From Sphingomonas sanguinis (lineage in GTDB: Bacteria > Pseudomonadota > Alphaproteobacteria > Sphingomonadales > Sphingomonadaceae): DNA of 64,000 nucleotides. A model generated the notes under the pieces. That model saw only the letters and a program-made list of their open reading frames with translations, was not told the DNA's origin and made no database searches. Below are positions 15,893 through 25,069 of this stretch, piece after piece. The translations under genes and the position numbers were made by a program. The DNA lies in the NCBI RefSeq assembly GCF_019297835.1, contig NZ_CP079203.1, forward strand, positions 2,966,501-3,030,500, read 5' to 3'. Each line of letters starts with the position of its first letter. The stretch's first letter is position 1.

Positions 15893-18392
15893 CCCGATTC
15901 AGATCGTCCTCAACCCCGAGAATTATGAGGAAGCACGCGACGCTGGCGGGGGCGGCGGACACAAGGACTTCTTTGCGCACCGCAATGTCGAATTCGCCAA
16001 GCATAAGGCCGCGCTCATTAGCCAGATCGACACGATCTCGGGGGTTCTGAGCGCCCAGGCTCAAGGCGACGTCGGCTTTGTGAAAGTCATCCTGCGCCGA
16101 GAGGCTTGGGCCAAAAGCCACCGACCGGTCGGGAGTCTGTTCCGCAGCGATCGCACACCGGTCGTGGGCGGAGGTGATCTCGGTGTCATGATCGTTGAGG
16201 CTCGCCCCAGCGCCCTGCGGCAAGTCTCGGCACAGATTGAAAAAGCCGAAACGCATACGGAGATGCGGTTCAACGAGACCAAGCAGAAGGACGAACCCCA
16301 CCCCACCGCTCGTAAAAGCGAGACGGGCGCGATTGACCGTATCGAACTCTACGGCCCATCAGACCGCCGCAGTTTCTCCGTGGAAGAAGCTGTCGCGTGG
16401 CTTTCCAGGCCCGCGACCGGCGGCAGCTATCAGGTCGAATTGTTTGAGGCTCTGCCGCCCCGCTCGGAATGGGATCGCCTCGATGCAGGCCAGCGCCGCC
16501 TTGTTGAAAGCTTCCTTGCTGGTTTCAGCCAGCTCGAACGCGGCCTGACCGTCGAACGCTTGCCCAATCACCGCAACAAGCATCCGCTGCTATCCGTCCG
16601 CCTCGACCAGTCGGGCGATCAACCAGTCCTGCAACTGACCGGATCGACGGTCAGAGAGCGACGCCGCGAGTTAGCGCCGTTCAGCCCGGACACGGCGCGC
16701 CACGCCCGCCTGCTGGCCTTTCTCGACAACCATCCACTGGTCCGGCGCATCGAATTGCCGGGCATCGTTGTCCGCGCAAGCCAGCCGGCCAGCGCTGTCG
16801 CCCGTGCCCGGCCGACCAATATTGCGCTACCGGTTCGCGATAGCCGCCGAACGCACCCTCGCATCGGGATCATCGATGGTGGCATCAGCGATGCATTGTC
16901 CGATTGGGTTATCGATCGCTGGGACATTCTCGCCGACGAAGACGCCGATCTCGCGCATGGCACCTTTATCGGCGGCCTGGCAGCCGTAGGCGGCGCCCTG
17001 AATGGCGTGGAAATTTGCCCGGAACCCGACGGCGCGGAGCTGGTCGATGTTGCCGTGTTTCCGAATGAGCGAAAGGCGGGGGCCTTCGCGTCCTACTACC
17101 CCGAGGGCCTCCCCCAATTCTTCGATGAAATGGAAACGGCAGTGTCCGATGCCCACGCCCGGCATGGAGTGCGGGTTTTCAACATGAGCCTCAACATTTT
17201 GCAGCCTGCGGCACCTGATCGCTATAGCCTTCACGCCGCGCGTCTCGATCACATCGCCGAGAGCAACAATGCGATCATGTTCATTTCGGCAGGGAACATT
17301 CAACCCCAGGATCTCCGGGCTGAATGGCCGGTGGATGCCACTGGGGCCCTGGCCAATCTCGCGACCGCCCGTAACGATAGCCTGCTGACCCCCGCAGAAA
17401 GCGCCCGCAACGTCGCTGTTGCGGCGCTCAACCCGCCGGGCCATGGCGGGTGCGTGCCATTTGCCCCGGCTCGTTACAGCAGGCGCGGTCCTGGTCTGCG
17501 CGCCGGCGTGAAGCCCGATCTGGCGCATATCGGTGGCGCGGGCTCCCTACATCCTGAACTCGGGCATGGACTGTTTTCAATCCTGCCGGACGGAACGATT
17601 GTGGATGGCTGTGGCACAAGCTATGCCGCGCCGCTCGCCGCCAAGACCGCCGCGGTTCTTGACCATGCGATCGAAGGCGAGGTCTCACGCGAGACCCTGA
17701 TCGGCCTGATGGTCCACCACGCCGAAATGCCGGTGCCCTTGCAATCCAAGGAACTCGCACCGATCGCACGCCATATGGTGGGCTTTGGTCTTCCGCCCTC
17801 GGCAGACCGGATTCTAGAGACCGGCGACCACAGCATCACGCTGGTCTTCGCATCGCGTATTCAACGCGATCAGCAGATCAACTTCCGTTTCCCCTGGCCG
17901 GCCTCACTGGTCGGACCCGGCGGGAAATGCCGGGGGCGAGCGAAGATCACCTTGGTTTCCACGCCGCCCCTTGATGCACGGTTTGGATCGGAATTTGTCC
18001 GCGTGAACATCAACGCCACCTTGCAGCAGGAAACAGCAAAGGGTGGCTGGAAAGGCCAGTTGGAACCCCTTTATCTTCCGTCAAAACGCGAGGCCCCTGC
18101 TATCGAGGCGGAGCGCATTGAATATGATCTGAAGTGGAGCCCGATCAAAGTCCTGGCCAAGACTTTCCCGCGCGGCGTTGGGGCATCCACCAACTGGCGA
18201 CTGTTCGTGGACTATCTAACTCGCGCCGGGGAGGTCATGCCCGAGGAAGGCGTGCCGTTCACAGCGATCGTCACCATCAGCGATCCGGATGCCGAGCAGC
18301 CGGTGTTCAACGATATGCGCCAGAGTTTGCAGGCCCTTGGCACGCAGATCGCGGATATCCGAACGGCAGCCCGCATTACACCGAGGGTTTGA
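15885..18392 (+). CDS. Subtilisin-like serine protease (S8)
   Basis: 835 residues, no signal peptide. A roughly 300-residue N-terminal region precedes the catalytic domain: D331 (IIDGG), H358 (AHGTFIGGL), oxyanion N471 (SAGNIQ) and S579 (GTSYAAP), all intact. The remaining 230 residues form a beta-rich C-terminal extension. The N-terminal part contains charged helices and a GPSDRRSFSVEEAVAWL stretch that may contact the ATPase. The overlap of eight bases with the AAA gene and the cytosolic character point to a regulated intracellular protease. Unlike the 5372 gene it carries no trypsin domain. Confidence 0.87.
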   Translation: MASPIQIVLNPENYEEARDAGGGGGHKDFFAHRNVEFAKHKAALISQIDTISGVLSAQAQGDVGFVKVILRREAWAKSHRPVGSLFRSDRTPVVGGGDLGVMIVEARPSALRQVSAQIEKAETHTEMRFNETKQKDEPHPTARKSETGAIDRIELYGPSDRRSFSVEEAVAWLSRPATGGSYQVELFEALPPRSEWDRLDAGQRRLVESFLAGFSQLERGLTVERLPNHRNKHPLLSVRLDQSGDQPVLQLTGSTVRERRRELAPFSPDTARHARLLAFLDNHPLVRRIELPGIVVRASQPASAVARARPTNIALPVRDSRRTHPRIGIIDGGISDALSDWVIDRWDILADEDADLAHGTFIGGLAAVGGALNGVEICPEPDGAELVDVAVFPNERKAGAFASYYPEGLPQFFDEMETAVSDAHARHGVRVFNMSLNILQPAAPDRYSLHAARLDHIAESNNAIMFISAGNIQPQDLRAEWPVDATGALANLATARNDSLLTPAESARNVAVAALNPPGHGGCVPFAPARYSRRGPGLRAGVKPDLAHIGGAGSLHPELGHGLFSILPDGTIVDGCGTSYAAPLAAKTAAVLDHAIEGEVSRETLIGLMVHHAEMPVPLQSKELAPIARHMVGFGLPPSADRILETGDHSITLVFASRIQRDQQINFRFPWPASLVGPGGKCRGRAKITLVSTPPLDARFGSEFVRVNINATLQQETAKGGWKGQLEPLYLPSKREAPAIEAERIEYDLKWSPIKVLAKTFPRGVGASTNWRLFVDYLTRAGEVMPEEGVPFTAIVTISDPDAEQPVFNDMRQSLQALGTQIADIRTAARITPRV

Positions 18393-18407
18393 TAGGAAGA
18401 GGCTTGT

Positions 18408-18722
18408 ATGGCGAAGTCAGTAGTTCTTGAAACCGGTCGCCGTTTTGCAACGATCACCGCAGCAAAACAGCATTTTGCGCCGATGCTCGAACGCAACGAC
18501 CTCAAACAGCCGTTTTCCGGCGGTGATCTGGCGGATATAACCGCCCTCTATCGCGATTATTGCGCGAAGACGAATTGGCCGCTTCCCGTCGCGCCGGCGT
18601 CCTTCTTCGCAATTTACGAGCGTGACCAAGGGTATACCACACGCTGTTTCGGTGTGGCCTTCGCAGATGGCTCGTCAGGTAGGTTCTCGCTGGACAAGGC
18701 GCTCAAGGCAGTCGCTGTTTGA
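18408..18722 (+). CDS. Small DUF3223 (DeCL-like) domain protein
   Basis: 104 residues, 15 bases after the subtilase. It matches the DUF3223 pattern almost end to end: a GRRF-T-AAK-HF start, an acidic ALYRDYC helix, then F-IYERDQGYTTRCFGVAF-DG and a closing FSLDKAL helix. This domain is also the C-terminal DeCL module of plant RNA polymerase V and appears in bacterial mobile elements; its biochemical role there is unclear to me. Position and spacing make it the third member of the ATPase-protease operon, possibly a recognition tag or regulator. Confidence 0.65.
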   Translation: MAKSVVLETGRRFATITAAKQHFAPMLERNDLKQPFSGGDLADITALYRDYCAKTNWPLPVAPASFFAIYERDQGYTTRCFGVAFADGSSGRFSLDKALKAVAV

Positions 18723-19299
18723 AACAACAGGGGCTAGCCCCAGACATGAACCTCGGTCGGTGGGATAAAGGATCAATGCAGCGGACACTTCGTCCAACAC
18801 GGTTGCTTTCCTGCGTGGGATCGCAAGTGAACTCGCCGAGATTTAATGTCCGCATGGCCTGCGGCTAACAAACGGGGAATGGCCGATTTTCATGGAAGCG
18901 GTCGTTGGAAGGGGCCATGACGGTAATGTCCCACTTCTCGCCATTTCCGCCATAGCTGGTCGAGGTGTCGAGCGAACATGAATGGACGTCCGAAGTCGGG
19001 GACCGCAAAACGCCTGCCGAACGTCGTATTGTGGGTCTTAACAGCGGTTGAGTAAGTGATCGCGACATGGACGATCTTAGCCGCTCACCGCGTCGATCGC
19101 GTTTCCGGAACGCACTCCTTGGGAAGTGAGCGGCTTTCCGTTACTCCGCCTTCGCCTGCTAGTTTCGAGAAAGCGAACCGCGCAGGCGGCCATCAGCCTG
19201 ATCGACGCTGCGGGATTCCTGTCAGCGGTTCGTATTTAGGAATGGGCAGTTGGAACGAGCATCTGGGACGCCCCGATGCTCGTTCAGGACGGGTACGCG
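18723..19299. other. Intergenic stretch with dispersed repeat
   Basis: No gene supported. It holds one copy of the 115-base dispersed repeat (18925-19039) and otherwise low-complexity decayed sequence. The island's right boundary probably falls here. Confidence 0.45.
18925..19039 (+). repeat. 115-base dispersed repeat, copy 1
   Basis: Begins AATGTCCCACTTCTCGCCA and ends CGTATTGTGGGTCTT. A second copy of the same length lies at 24660-24774, differing at scattered positions, and a shorter, more diverged copy around 23390-23450. No terminal inverted repeats or open frame conserved between copies was seen. Confidence 0.7.
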
Positions 19300-20730
19300 T
19301 TACCGTTCGATCTGCCGTTGCACGACATTCCCTTCAGCGTCTGGCTGACCAGAGGCGATCACCAGATAGCGGCGCCCACCTGCGGGGGCGGCCTGCGTGA
19401 CGATCTGCCGCAGCGGTCCGACCGCGTTGACGATCGCACCACCGGCGGGATTGGTCATGAACTTGGCCAGCGGTTCGACCGGGCCTTTGCCGTCGGGGCT
19501 GGTGGACAGGCCCAGAACGAACGGCATCTTGGGTGGCAGGCCCGCGACGGCGGCCTGCAGGATCTGCACCTGCCCTTGATCGAACAGCGTCACTTGGCTT
19601 TGGCCTGTGCCGGAGAGCATCAGCTGCACCTTCTCGCCTGCCTTTGCGAGCGGCTGAAGACCAGCCAGGCCGTCGCCCGATGGTACCGCGCCGGGGACAT
19701 AGGCGACGCCTTGCGGGCCTTGCCCGATCGGGATGGTGGCGATGACCTTGTTCGTCGCGGTGTCGATCGCGGCCACCGCATCGGCATTTTCCAAGCCGAC
19801 ATAGATGCGGCTGCCGTCGCCCGAGGGCCACAGCCCGTGCGGCAGCGCGCCGACCAGGATCGTCGCGATCTGGGCGAAATTGTCGGTGCGAAACACCTTC
19901 ACGACATTCTCGGTGCCGACCGTCACATAGGCGAACTGCCCGCGCGGCGTCTTCGCAATGTTGACGTGGTTGGTGATCGCGCCCGTCGCGAAGCTCTTCA
20001 GCACCGCGAATGGAGGCCTGGCGTCGAACACCATGACCTTGCCGATGTCCTTCAGCGTCAGCCACACCTGCTTGCCATCGGGCGTCGCGGCAATGTCGGG
20101 GCAGAAGGGACTTTCCTGCTTCACCCGGCCGACGATCTGCTTCGACGCGGTGTCGATCACCACGGTTTCGGGCGAGAAGCTGGAGCAGACATAGCCGTAC
20201 TTCCCGTCCGGCGAGAAGATCGTCATGCCGGGACCGTTCGGGACGGAAATGCGGCCCGTCTCCTTGTAGGTCGTGCCATCGAGGACCGCGATATAGTCCT
20301 CGCCGCGCACGCTGACCCAGACCTCCCGGCCATCGGGGCGGAAGAAGGCCTCGTGCGGACTACGGCCAACATAGGTAGTGTGCCGGACGCTGTTGGTCGC
20401 GGTATCGATGAAGCTGACCGCATTCGATCCGATCGACACGACCGCCAGCGTCCGCCGGTCAGGCGAAAAGCCCATGCCGTGGACCAGCAACTGCCCACGA
20501 TACAGCGGGCTGAGATTCATCGGCGTGGGATCACCCAGCTTGATGACGCCGAGCAGCCGATTGGCGGACGGATCGATGACCGACACGGTGTTGGAAAACT
20601 GGTCCGAGGTATAGAACCGGTCGCGGGGCGACATGGGCATGTCAGGCTGTGCGTTCGGCACCTGCTGCGCGGTCGCTGCGACGGGGGCCAGCGTGGTGCC
20701 CGCAAGGGCTGCAAGGATCAGCTGCTTCAC
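19300..20730 (-). CDS. Secreted YVTN-type beta-propeller protein
   Basis: 476 residues with a signal peptide (LILAALAGTTLAPVAATAQQ). The mature part is a run of propeller blades, each with a pattern like NTVSVIDPSANRLLGVI, YIAVLDGTTYKETGRI, ETVVIDTASKQIVGRV and DAVAAIDTATNKVIATI. Such periplasmic propellers bind or scaffold, or carry a redox/lactonase activity; none is evident here. The GTG start has GGAAGGA nine bases upstream and overlaps the stop of the DUF305 gene (GTGA), so the two are coupled, DUF305 first. Confidence 0.78.
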   Translation of the reverse strand: MKQLILAALAGTTLAPVAATAQQVPNAQPDMPMSPRDRFYTSDQFSNTVSVIDPSANRLLGVIKLGDPTPMNLSPLYRGQLLVHGMGFSPDRRTLAVVSIGSNAVSFIDTATNSVRHTTYVGRSPHEAFFRPDGREVWVSVRGEDYIAVLDGTTYKETGRISVPNGPGMTIFSPDGKYGYVCSSFSPETVVIDTASKQIVGRVKQESPFCPDIAATPDGKQVWLTLKDIGKVMVFDARPPFAVLKSFATGAITNHVNIAKTPRGQFAYVTVGTENVVKVFRTDNFAQIATILVGALPHGLWPSGDGSRIYVGLENADAVAAIDTATNKVIATIPIGQGPQGVAYVPGAVPSGDGLAGLQPLAKAGEKVQLMLSGTGQSQVTLFDQGQVQILQAAVAGLPPKMPFVLGLSTSPDGKGPVEPLAKFMTNPAGGAIVNAVGPLRQIVTQAAPAGGRRYLVIASGQPDAEGNVVQRQIER

Positions 20731-21095
20731 CGATGGGTTCCTTCCGAGTGGTGGGTCTGAGGCGCGGCCGGAGCGCGGCCCTTTTCTTTCAGGATGGCCT
20801 GCATCACCGAGATCTCCTGCCGTTGCTCGACGATGATCCCCTGCGCCAGGCGACGTAGCCGCTCGTCCTTGCCGAAGCGGAGTTCCGCCTCGGCCATGTC
20901 GATGGCACCCTGATGATGCGGGATCATCATCGCGGCGAAGTCGCGGTCGAAATCGCCGGTCGAAGGGACCGCCATCGCCTGATGCATGCGCTGCATCGCA
21001 CCGGCCATCGCGGTGGCGAAGTCGTTGGTCTGGGCCAGCGCCGCGCCGCTGAGCAGAGCGGCAGCAGCGAGCGTTGTCTTGAGTGTGATTCTCAC
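20727..21095 (-). CDS. DUF305 family secreted protein
   Basis: 122 residues: a signal peptide (LAAAALLSGAALAQ) followed by one DUF305 four-helix domain with the diagnostic MMIPHHQGAIDMA motif. DUF305 proteins are periplasmic, often found with copper or other metal stress genes; the paired His residues may bind metal. It is the first gene of a two-gene operon with the beta-propeller protein and lies 96 bases downstream of the YeiH-like gene on the same strand. Confidence 0.85.
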   Translation of the reverse strand: MRITLKTTLAAAALLSGAALAQTNDFATAMAGAMQRMHQAMAVPSTGDFDRDFAAMMIPHHQGAIDMAEAELRFGKDERLRRLAQGIIVEQRQEISVMQAILKEKGRAPAAPQTHHSEGTHR

Positions 21096-21191
21096 AATAT
21101 CGGCAACTCCATACGGTCGGACACGGGAGGTCCACGCATCCGGCTCAACATAAACCCATGTTATTCGATCCGCTTCGGCCGCGATCGGCCG

Positions 21192-22283
21192 TTAGGCGAT
21201 GTGCAATAGCGCCAGCAGAGACATGCTGATCGCGCCCAAGCCGAGCAGCGACAGCACCACGGCAGTCGTCACCTTGCCGCCCGCCTTGGCGACCGTGCGG
21301 ACGTCCACGCCCAGTCCCAATGCCGCCATCGACACCACGGTCAGCAAGGTGGCGATGCGGCCGATCGGCATGATCGCGGCGGTCGGCACCAGTCCCATCG
21401 ACCGACAGGCGACCATCGCAAGAAATCCGACGATGAACCACGGGACCAGATGGGCGAGGTCGAACTTCCTTGGCGCTGCGGTACCTGCCACAAGCTCTCC
21501 GGCAGGCAGCTCCTGCGGGGCAAGGCGCGGCGCAATCAGCGACAGGACGAGGCAGACTGGCCCCAGCATCAGCACACGGACCAGCTTGACCAACGTCCCC
21601 ATCTGCACGGCCGCAGCCCCCAGTGGCGAGGCGGCCGCGATCACCTGCGGCACCGCATACACAGTCAGTCCGGCGAGCGCGCCGAAAGCAATGCCGCTCA
21701 TGCCGAGCGCGATCCCAAGCAGCGGCAGGCCCAGCACGACGATGACACCCAGTACGGCGGTAAACGCAATGGAGGCGGCGACGTCGTCGCTGTCGGCCCC
21801 GATTACCGGCGCGACCGCGGCGATGGCCGAATTGCCGCAGATCGAGTTGCCGCACGCGACCAGCAGTGCCATGCGCGTTGGCAGGCCCAGCAAACGACCT
21901 ATGCCGAAGCTCAGCAGGATCGCACTGGCCACCACGCCGGCGATGCCGACAAGCAGGGGTACGCCAGCAGCCAGGATGGTGGCGGCGCTGACCGAGGCCC
22001 CGAGCAGGACGACCGCGACCTCCAGCAGATATTTGGCGCTGAACGCGATGCCGTTATGCCATCTGTCGCCGGGCGTCCACAGGCTGCGGATCGCGGTGCC
22101 GATCAGGATGGCGAGCACCAGCGCCTCCAGCCACGCCTTGCCCGCGATCGCGCGCTCGCCTGCTTCCAGCGAATAGGCGGCGCCGGTCACGGCCAGGCAC
22201 AGACCGATACCCGGCAAAAGGGCGAGCAGTCGATGAGACCGCCCGGTGGCTGCAGCAGTGTTCGGTCGAGCGATGGTGGTCAC
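21192..22283 (-). CDS. YeiH/UPF0324-family membrane transporter
   Basis: 363 residues with about ten membrane helices. The family motif LVACGNSICGNSAIAAVAPVI is obvious, along with DDVAASIAFTAVLG. Members are annotated as putative sulfate or sulfonate exporters; experimental support is thin. I place the start at the GTG at 22283 because GGAAGGA sits ten bases upstream; ATG codons at 22307/22310 are an alternative that would add nine residues. A divergent LysR regulator lies 111 bases away, as for enterobacterial yeiH-yeiE. Confidence 0.85.
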   Translation of the reverse strand: MTTIARPNTAAATGRSHRLLALLPGIGLCLAVTGAAYSLEAGERAIAGKAWLEALVLAILIGTAIRSLWTPGDRWHNGIAFSAKYLLEVAVVLLGASVSAATILAAGVPLLVGIAGVVASAILLSFGIGRLLGLPTRMALLVACGNSICGNSAIAAVAPVIGADSDDVAASIAFTAVLGVIVVLGLPLLGIALGMSGIAFGALAGLTVYAVPQVIAAASPLGAAAVQMGTLVKLVRVLMLGPVCLVLSLIAPRLAPQELPAGELVAGTAAPRKFDLAHLVPWFIVGFLAMVACRSMGLVPTAAIMPIGRIATLLTVVSMAALGLGVDVRTVAKAGGKVTTAVVLSLLGLGAISMSLLALLHIA

Positions 22284-22358
22284 GGGGGGATGTTCCTTCC
22301 GCTGCATCATCTATGCCCCAGCCATCGATCGTTCCAACGCATCTATATTGTTATTCCG

Positions 22359-22373
22359 ATCGCCATACGCGAT
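22359..22373. promoter_or_regulatory. Candidate LysR operator
   Basis: ATCGC-CATAC-GCGAT is a perfect interrupted palindrome with five-base arms in the short region between the divergent YeiH-like and LysR genes. It contains the ATC-N9-GAT form common for LysR-type regulators and overlaps an AT-rich promoter-like stretch. Confidence 0.4.
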
Positions 22374-22394
22374 TGAATGAGATAAAGGACCGGC

Positions 22395-23267
22395 ATGACG
22401 CTGGAACAGCTTCGCATCTTTGTTGCCGTGGCCGAGCGCGAGCATATGACCGCGGCGGCCCGCGCGTTGAACGTTACGCAATCAGCGGCCTCAGCAGCCA
22501 TCGCTACGCTGGAGGCACGGCATGCGATCAAGCTGTTCCACCGTGTCGGGCGCGGTATCGCGCTGACCGAAGCAGGGCGACTGTTCCTGGCGGAAGCGCG
22601 CGGCGTTCTGGCGCGGGCGGAAACGGCCGAGACGGTGCTGCGCGACCTCGGCGGCCTGGCGCGCGGCACACTCCGAGTCGTCGCCAGCCAGACGATTGCC
22701 GCTTATTGGCTGCCGCCCTTCCTCGCGACCTTCCACGCGCGTCACCCGGCGATCGATATCGACCTGGCGATCGGCAACAGTGAACAGGCGGCCGCGCGTG
22801 TGCATGATGGCGTGGCAGACTTGGGAATCATCGAAGGACGGATCGATGATCCGGCGCTGGCGCATTGGCCGATCGGTGAGGATCGCTTGCTGCTGGTCGG
22901 TGCCAAGCCGTTCGGAAACGCGGCGATCGACGCCGTTTGGCTGCATCGGGCACGCTGGGTGCTGCGCGAACCGGGCTCCGGCACGCGCTCGACCTTCGAC
23001 AGCTACCTGCGCCGCCTGGATGTTGATCCCGCAACACTCGACGTGGCGTTGACGATGCCCTCCAACGAGAGCGTCCGCACGGCTGTCGAGGCCGGGGCTG
23101 GCGTCGCCGTTCTGTCGGCGCTGGTGGTCGAACCCGCCATCGCGGTAGGCACGCTGCATGTCGCCCCAATCGCGTTCGAGCCTCGCCCTTTCTTCGGGCT
23201 ACGGCACAAGGAGCGCTATCGCACGAAAGCTGCGGATGCTCTGTTAGACGTGATCGCCTCGCGATAG
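22395..23267 (+). CDS. LysR-family regulator beside YeiH-like gene
   Basis: 290 residues. N-terminal winged helix (EQLRIFVAVAEREHMTAAARALNVTQSAASAAIATLE), linker helix, then a periplasmic-binding-like effector domain (LRVVASQTIAAYWLPPFL...). It resembles the CbbR/YeiE/CysB-like subgroup with the conserved GTLRVVAS and EPGSGTRSTF effector-pocket segments. Divergent orientation to the YeiH-like transporter suggests that it controls that gene and itself. Confidence 0.88.
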   Translation: MTLEQLRIFVAVAEREHMTAAARALNVTQSAASAAIATLEARHAIKLFHRVGRGIALTEAGRLFLAEARGVLARAETAETVLRDLGGLARGTLRVVASQTIAAYWLPPFLATFHARHPAIDIDLAIGNSEQAAARVHDGVADLGIIEGRIDDPALAHWPIGEDRLLLVGAKPFGNAAIDAVWLHRARWVLREPGSGTRSTFDSYLRRLDVDPATLDVALTMPSNESVRTAVEAGAGVAVLSALVVEPAIAVGTLHVAPIAFEPRPFFGLRHKERYRTKAADALLDVIASR

Positions 23268-23738
23268 GTTTCTCGATTTCGAGGCGTTGCCGGGTTTTGG
23301 GAAAGATATTTGTTCCCCTGATATTCGATCCTTTTCGGGACAGCTAGCGACCGCGCGGCGTGCGCCGATGCTCGCTGCACTACTCCCGCTTCGAGCATGA
23401 ACGAACGTCCGAAGCTGGGAAGCGATGAATATGGCGCGAATGACCGGATGTGGGTCGCCGCGGCAGCAAGGAAGGGCGGCCGGAACTAGAATCTAGGCGT
23501 ACAACAATTGAAGTCGTGATCGAACTGCGTATCCGGAGTTAGCTTGAGACTGGATACTGGAAGCATGGTGGAAAAGGCCTGAAACCTTACAGAGATACGG
23601 ATTTCGCGAGGAACCTGAAGATTGCCGAGATGGTGCATAAGGCAGCTCTATGCCTAAGCTGCCATTGAGTTGTGAGAGGTATTTTTGGCCTATTATTTTA
23701 TTGTTGTCTTAATCATGTTATTGTAGGTACACTCGGCG
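23268..23738. other. AT-richer intergenic stretch
   Basis: No gene supported. A diverged piece of the 115-base dispersed repeat is visible around 23390-23450 (GAACGTCCGAAGCTGGGAAG). The last 100 bases (TATTATTTTATTGTTGTC) are unusually AT-rich and may carry the promoter of the next gene. Confidence 0.4.
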
Positions 23739-24569
23739 ATGACGATCCCACTTTATCATAGCACTAACTGGGCCGGGCTGACCTCCATCATTCTGGACGA
23801 GCTTATTAGGCCTGGCGCCATACTACCCGCAGACCGGTCGCACTTACATCTTGGGAAATTAGCTGACCGGAACCTGCATTTTGCTTGGTTTAGCACGCAT
23901 CGCTGGTCCTACAGTCGCTTCGGCGCTTACATCTTCGAGATCGATGGGAACGAGCTTGTCACATCCGAGCTTGTACCGCTGGGAAAATACAATGGCGCTC
24001 GCTGTTACGTGGCGGCACCTAGAATGCTCGTACGCATGATCGCCAAGACGCTTGGAGTCACGCCCATCGACACAGTCACCGATATAAACTGGCGGCCCCA
24101 GTCCGCTAGGGACCGTGTTGATATTCTTGTTCCTTGGCCGGTTCCTGCTGGCGACACCATCGAATTTACGGGATCTGCGCGCGCCGAAGACGTCGGATGC
24201 GATGACAACGGGCGGCATGCCAGAGCCCGCTTTATGTCCACTATGCTTCTCACGGGCTGCCATCAGTTTGACCGCGCACTTGCCGATGTGGACGCGGTTG
24301 GAGCGGACATGCTGAGCGCGTTGCTAGGAATAACGTCCTCGGCCTTTGATAAGAGAGCAGCGGTTGCGAAGGCCAATCCGCTGCCAACCGGAACGAACTA
24401 TCTCGACATGGCGCTGAATGCTCTGGTCGATGGCGACGTCGGTGCAGCGTGTGAAGCGGCTGCGCACTATGGAACAGAAATTGCCGTTGCTAATAAGGTG
24501 GCACTCGTTCTCTCCAAACATTTTAGTCGGCCTGTTTGCGGGCATGTGATCCATGCCCGCCTTCCGTAA
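23739..24569 (+). CDS. Unrecognised protein with ADP-ribosyltransferase-like start
   Basis: 276 residues, no membrane segment. I do not recognise the family. The first 75 residues (LYHSTNWAGLTSIILDELIRPGAI ... LHFAWFSTHRW ... RFGAYIFEID) show the order His-x-Thr, inward helix, aromatic-Ser-Thr and Phe-Glu that many ADP-ribosyltransferase folds (DarT/RES-like) display. The rest is a helical C-terminal half. Flanking DNA is AT-rich and repeat-laden, suggesting recent acquisition. No partner (macrodomain or antitoxin) is adjacent, so a toxin role is only a thought. Confidence 0.45.
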   Translation: MTIPLYHSTNWAGLTSIILDELIRPGAILPADRSHLHLGKLADRNLHFAWFSTHRWSYSRFGAYIFEIDGNELVTSELVPLGKYNGARCYVAAPRMLVRMIAKTLGVTPIDTVTDINWRPQSARDRVDILVPWPVPAGDTIEFTGSARAEDVGCDDNGRHARARFMSTMLLTGCHQFDRALADVDAVGADMLSALLGITSSAFDKRAAVAKANPLPTGTNYLDMALNALVDGDVGAACEAAAHYGTEIAVANKVALVLSKHFSRPVCGHVIHARLP

Positions 24570-24659
24570 GGAAATGCCATCAAGAGTGTGACACGGTGGA
24601 CTGGATGGCCGCTATTTGCACAACAGCCGTAGTTCGGCACGTCGCATGCGAACGGGTGG

Positions 24660-24774
24660 AATGTCCCACTTCTCGCCACTTCCGCCATCGCAGGTCGAGG
24701 CGTCGGGCGAACATGAATGGATGTCCGATGTTGGGGAGCGCGAAACGACCGCTGAGTGTCGTATTGTGGGTCTT
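24660..24774 (+). repeat. 115-base dispersed repeat, copy 2
   Basis: Same length and ends as 18925-19039. It lies in a 500-base stretch (24570-25069) without a supportable gene; the rest of that stretch also contains a degraded AAACGGGACGGC palindrome arm near 24999-25010. Confidence 0.7.
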
Positions 24775-25069
24775 GTTGTCTCAGCCTGGCGTGCAAAACC
24801 GACCCGTTGTTCGCCGATTTAGCATTCGGCGCGGCCTCCCGAAACCATCCGTTCAAACTACTCGCAGCAGTCCCGTTTCTCCATGTCCGGCAGGCAGTTT
24901 CGGGAAAATGCAATTGGGAACAGGTTTTGGAAAAGGGCTTAATCAGGAGGCATCTGGAACGTGAGCCTCCCAATGCTGTCCCTCTGAACCTTCCCAAACG
25001 GGACGGCTGCGACCGTGCCGCGTGCCGTTCAAAATCAAGACCGCTGGATCAAATCCAACATGATCCACA

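Noticed and set aside
19276..20760. 494-codon plus-strand open frame
   Set aside because: It lies antisense to the beta-propeller gene. Its protein is His/Arg/Asp-rich with no domain, whereas the minus strand has a signal peptide, propeller repeats and an overlap with DUF305.
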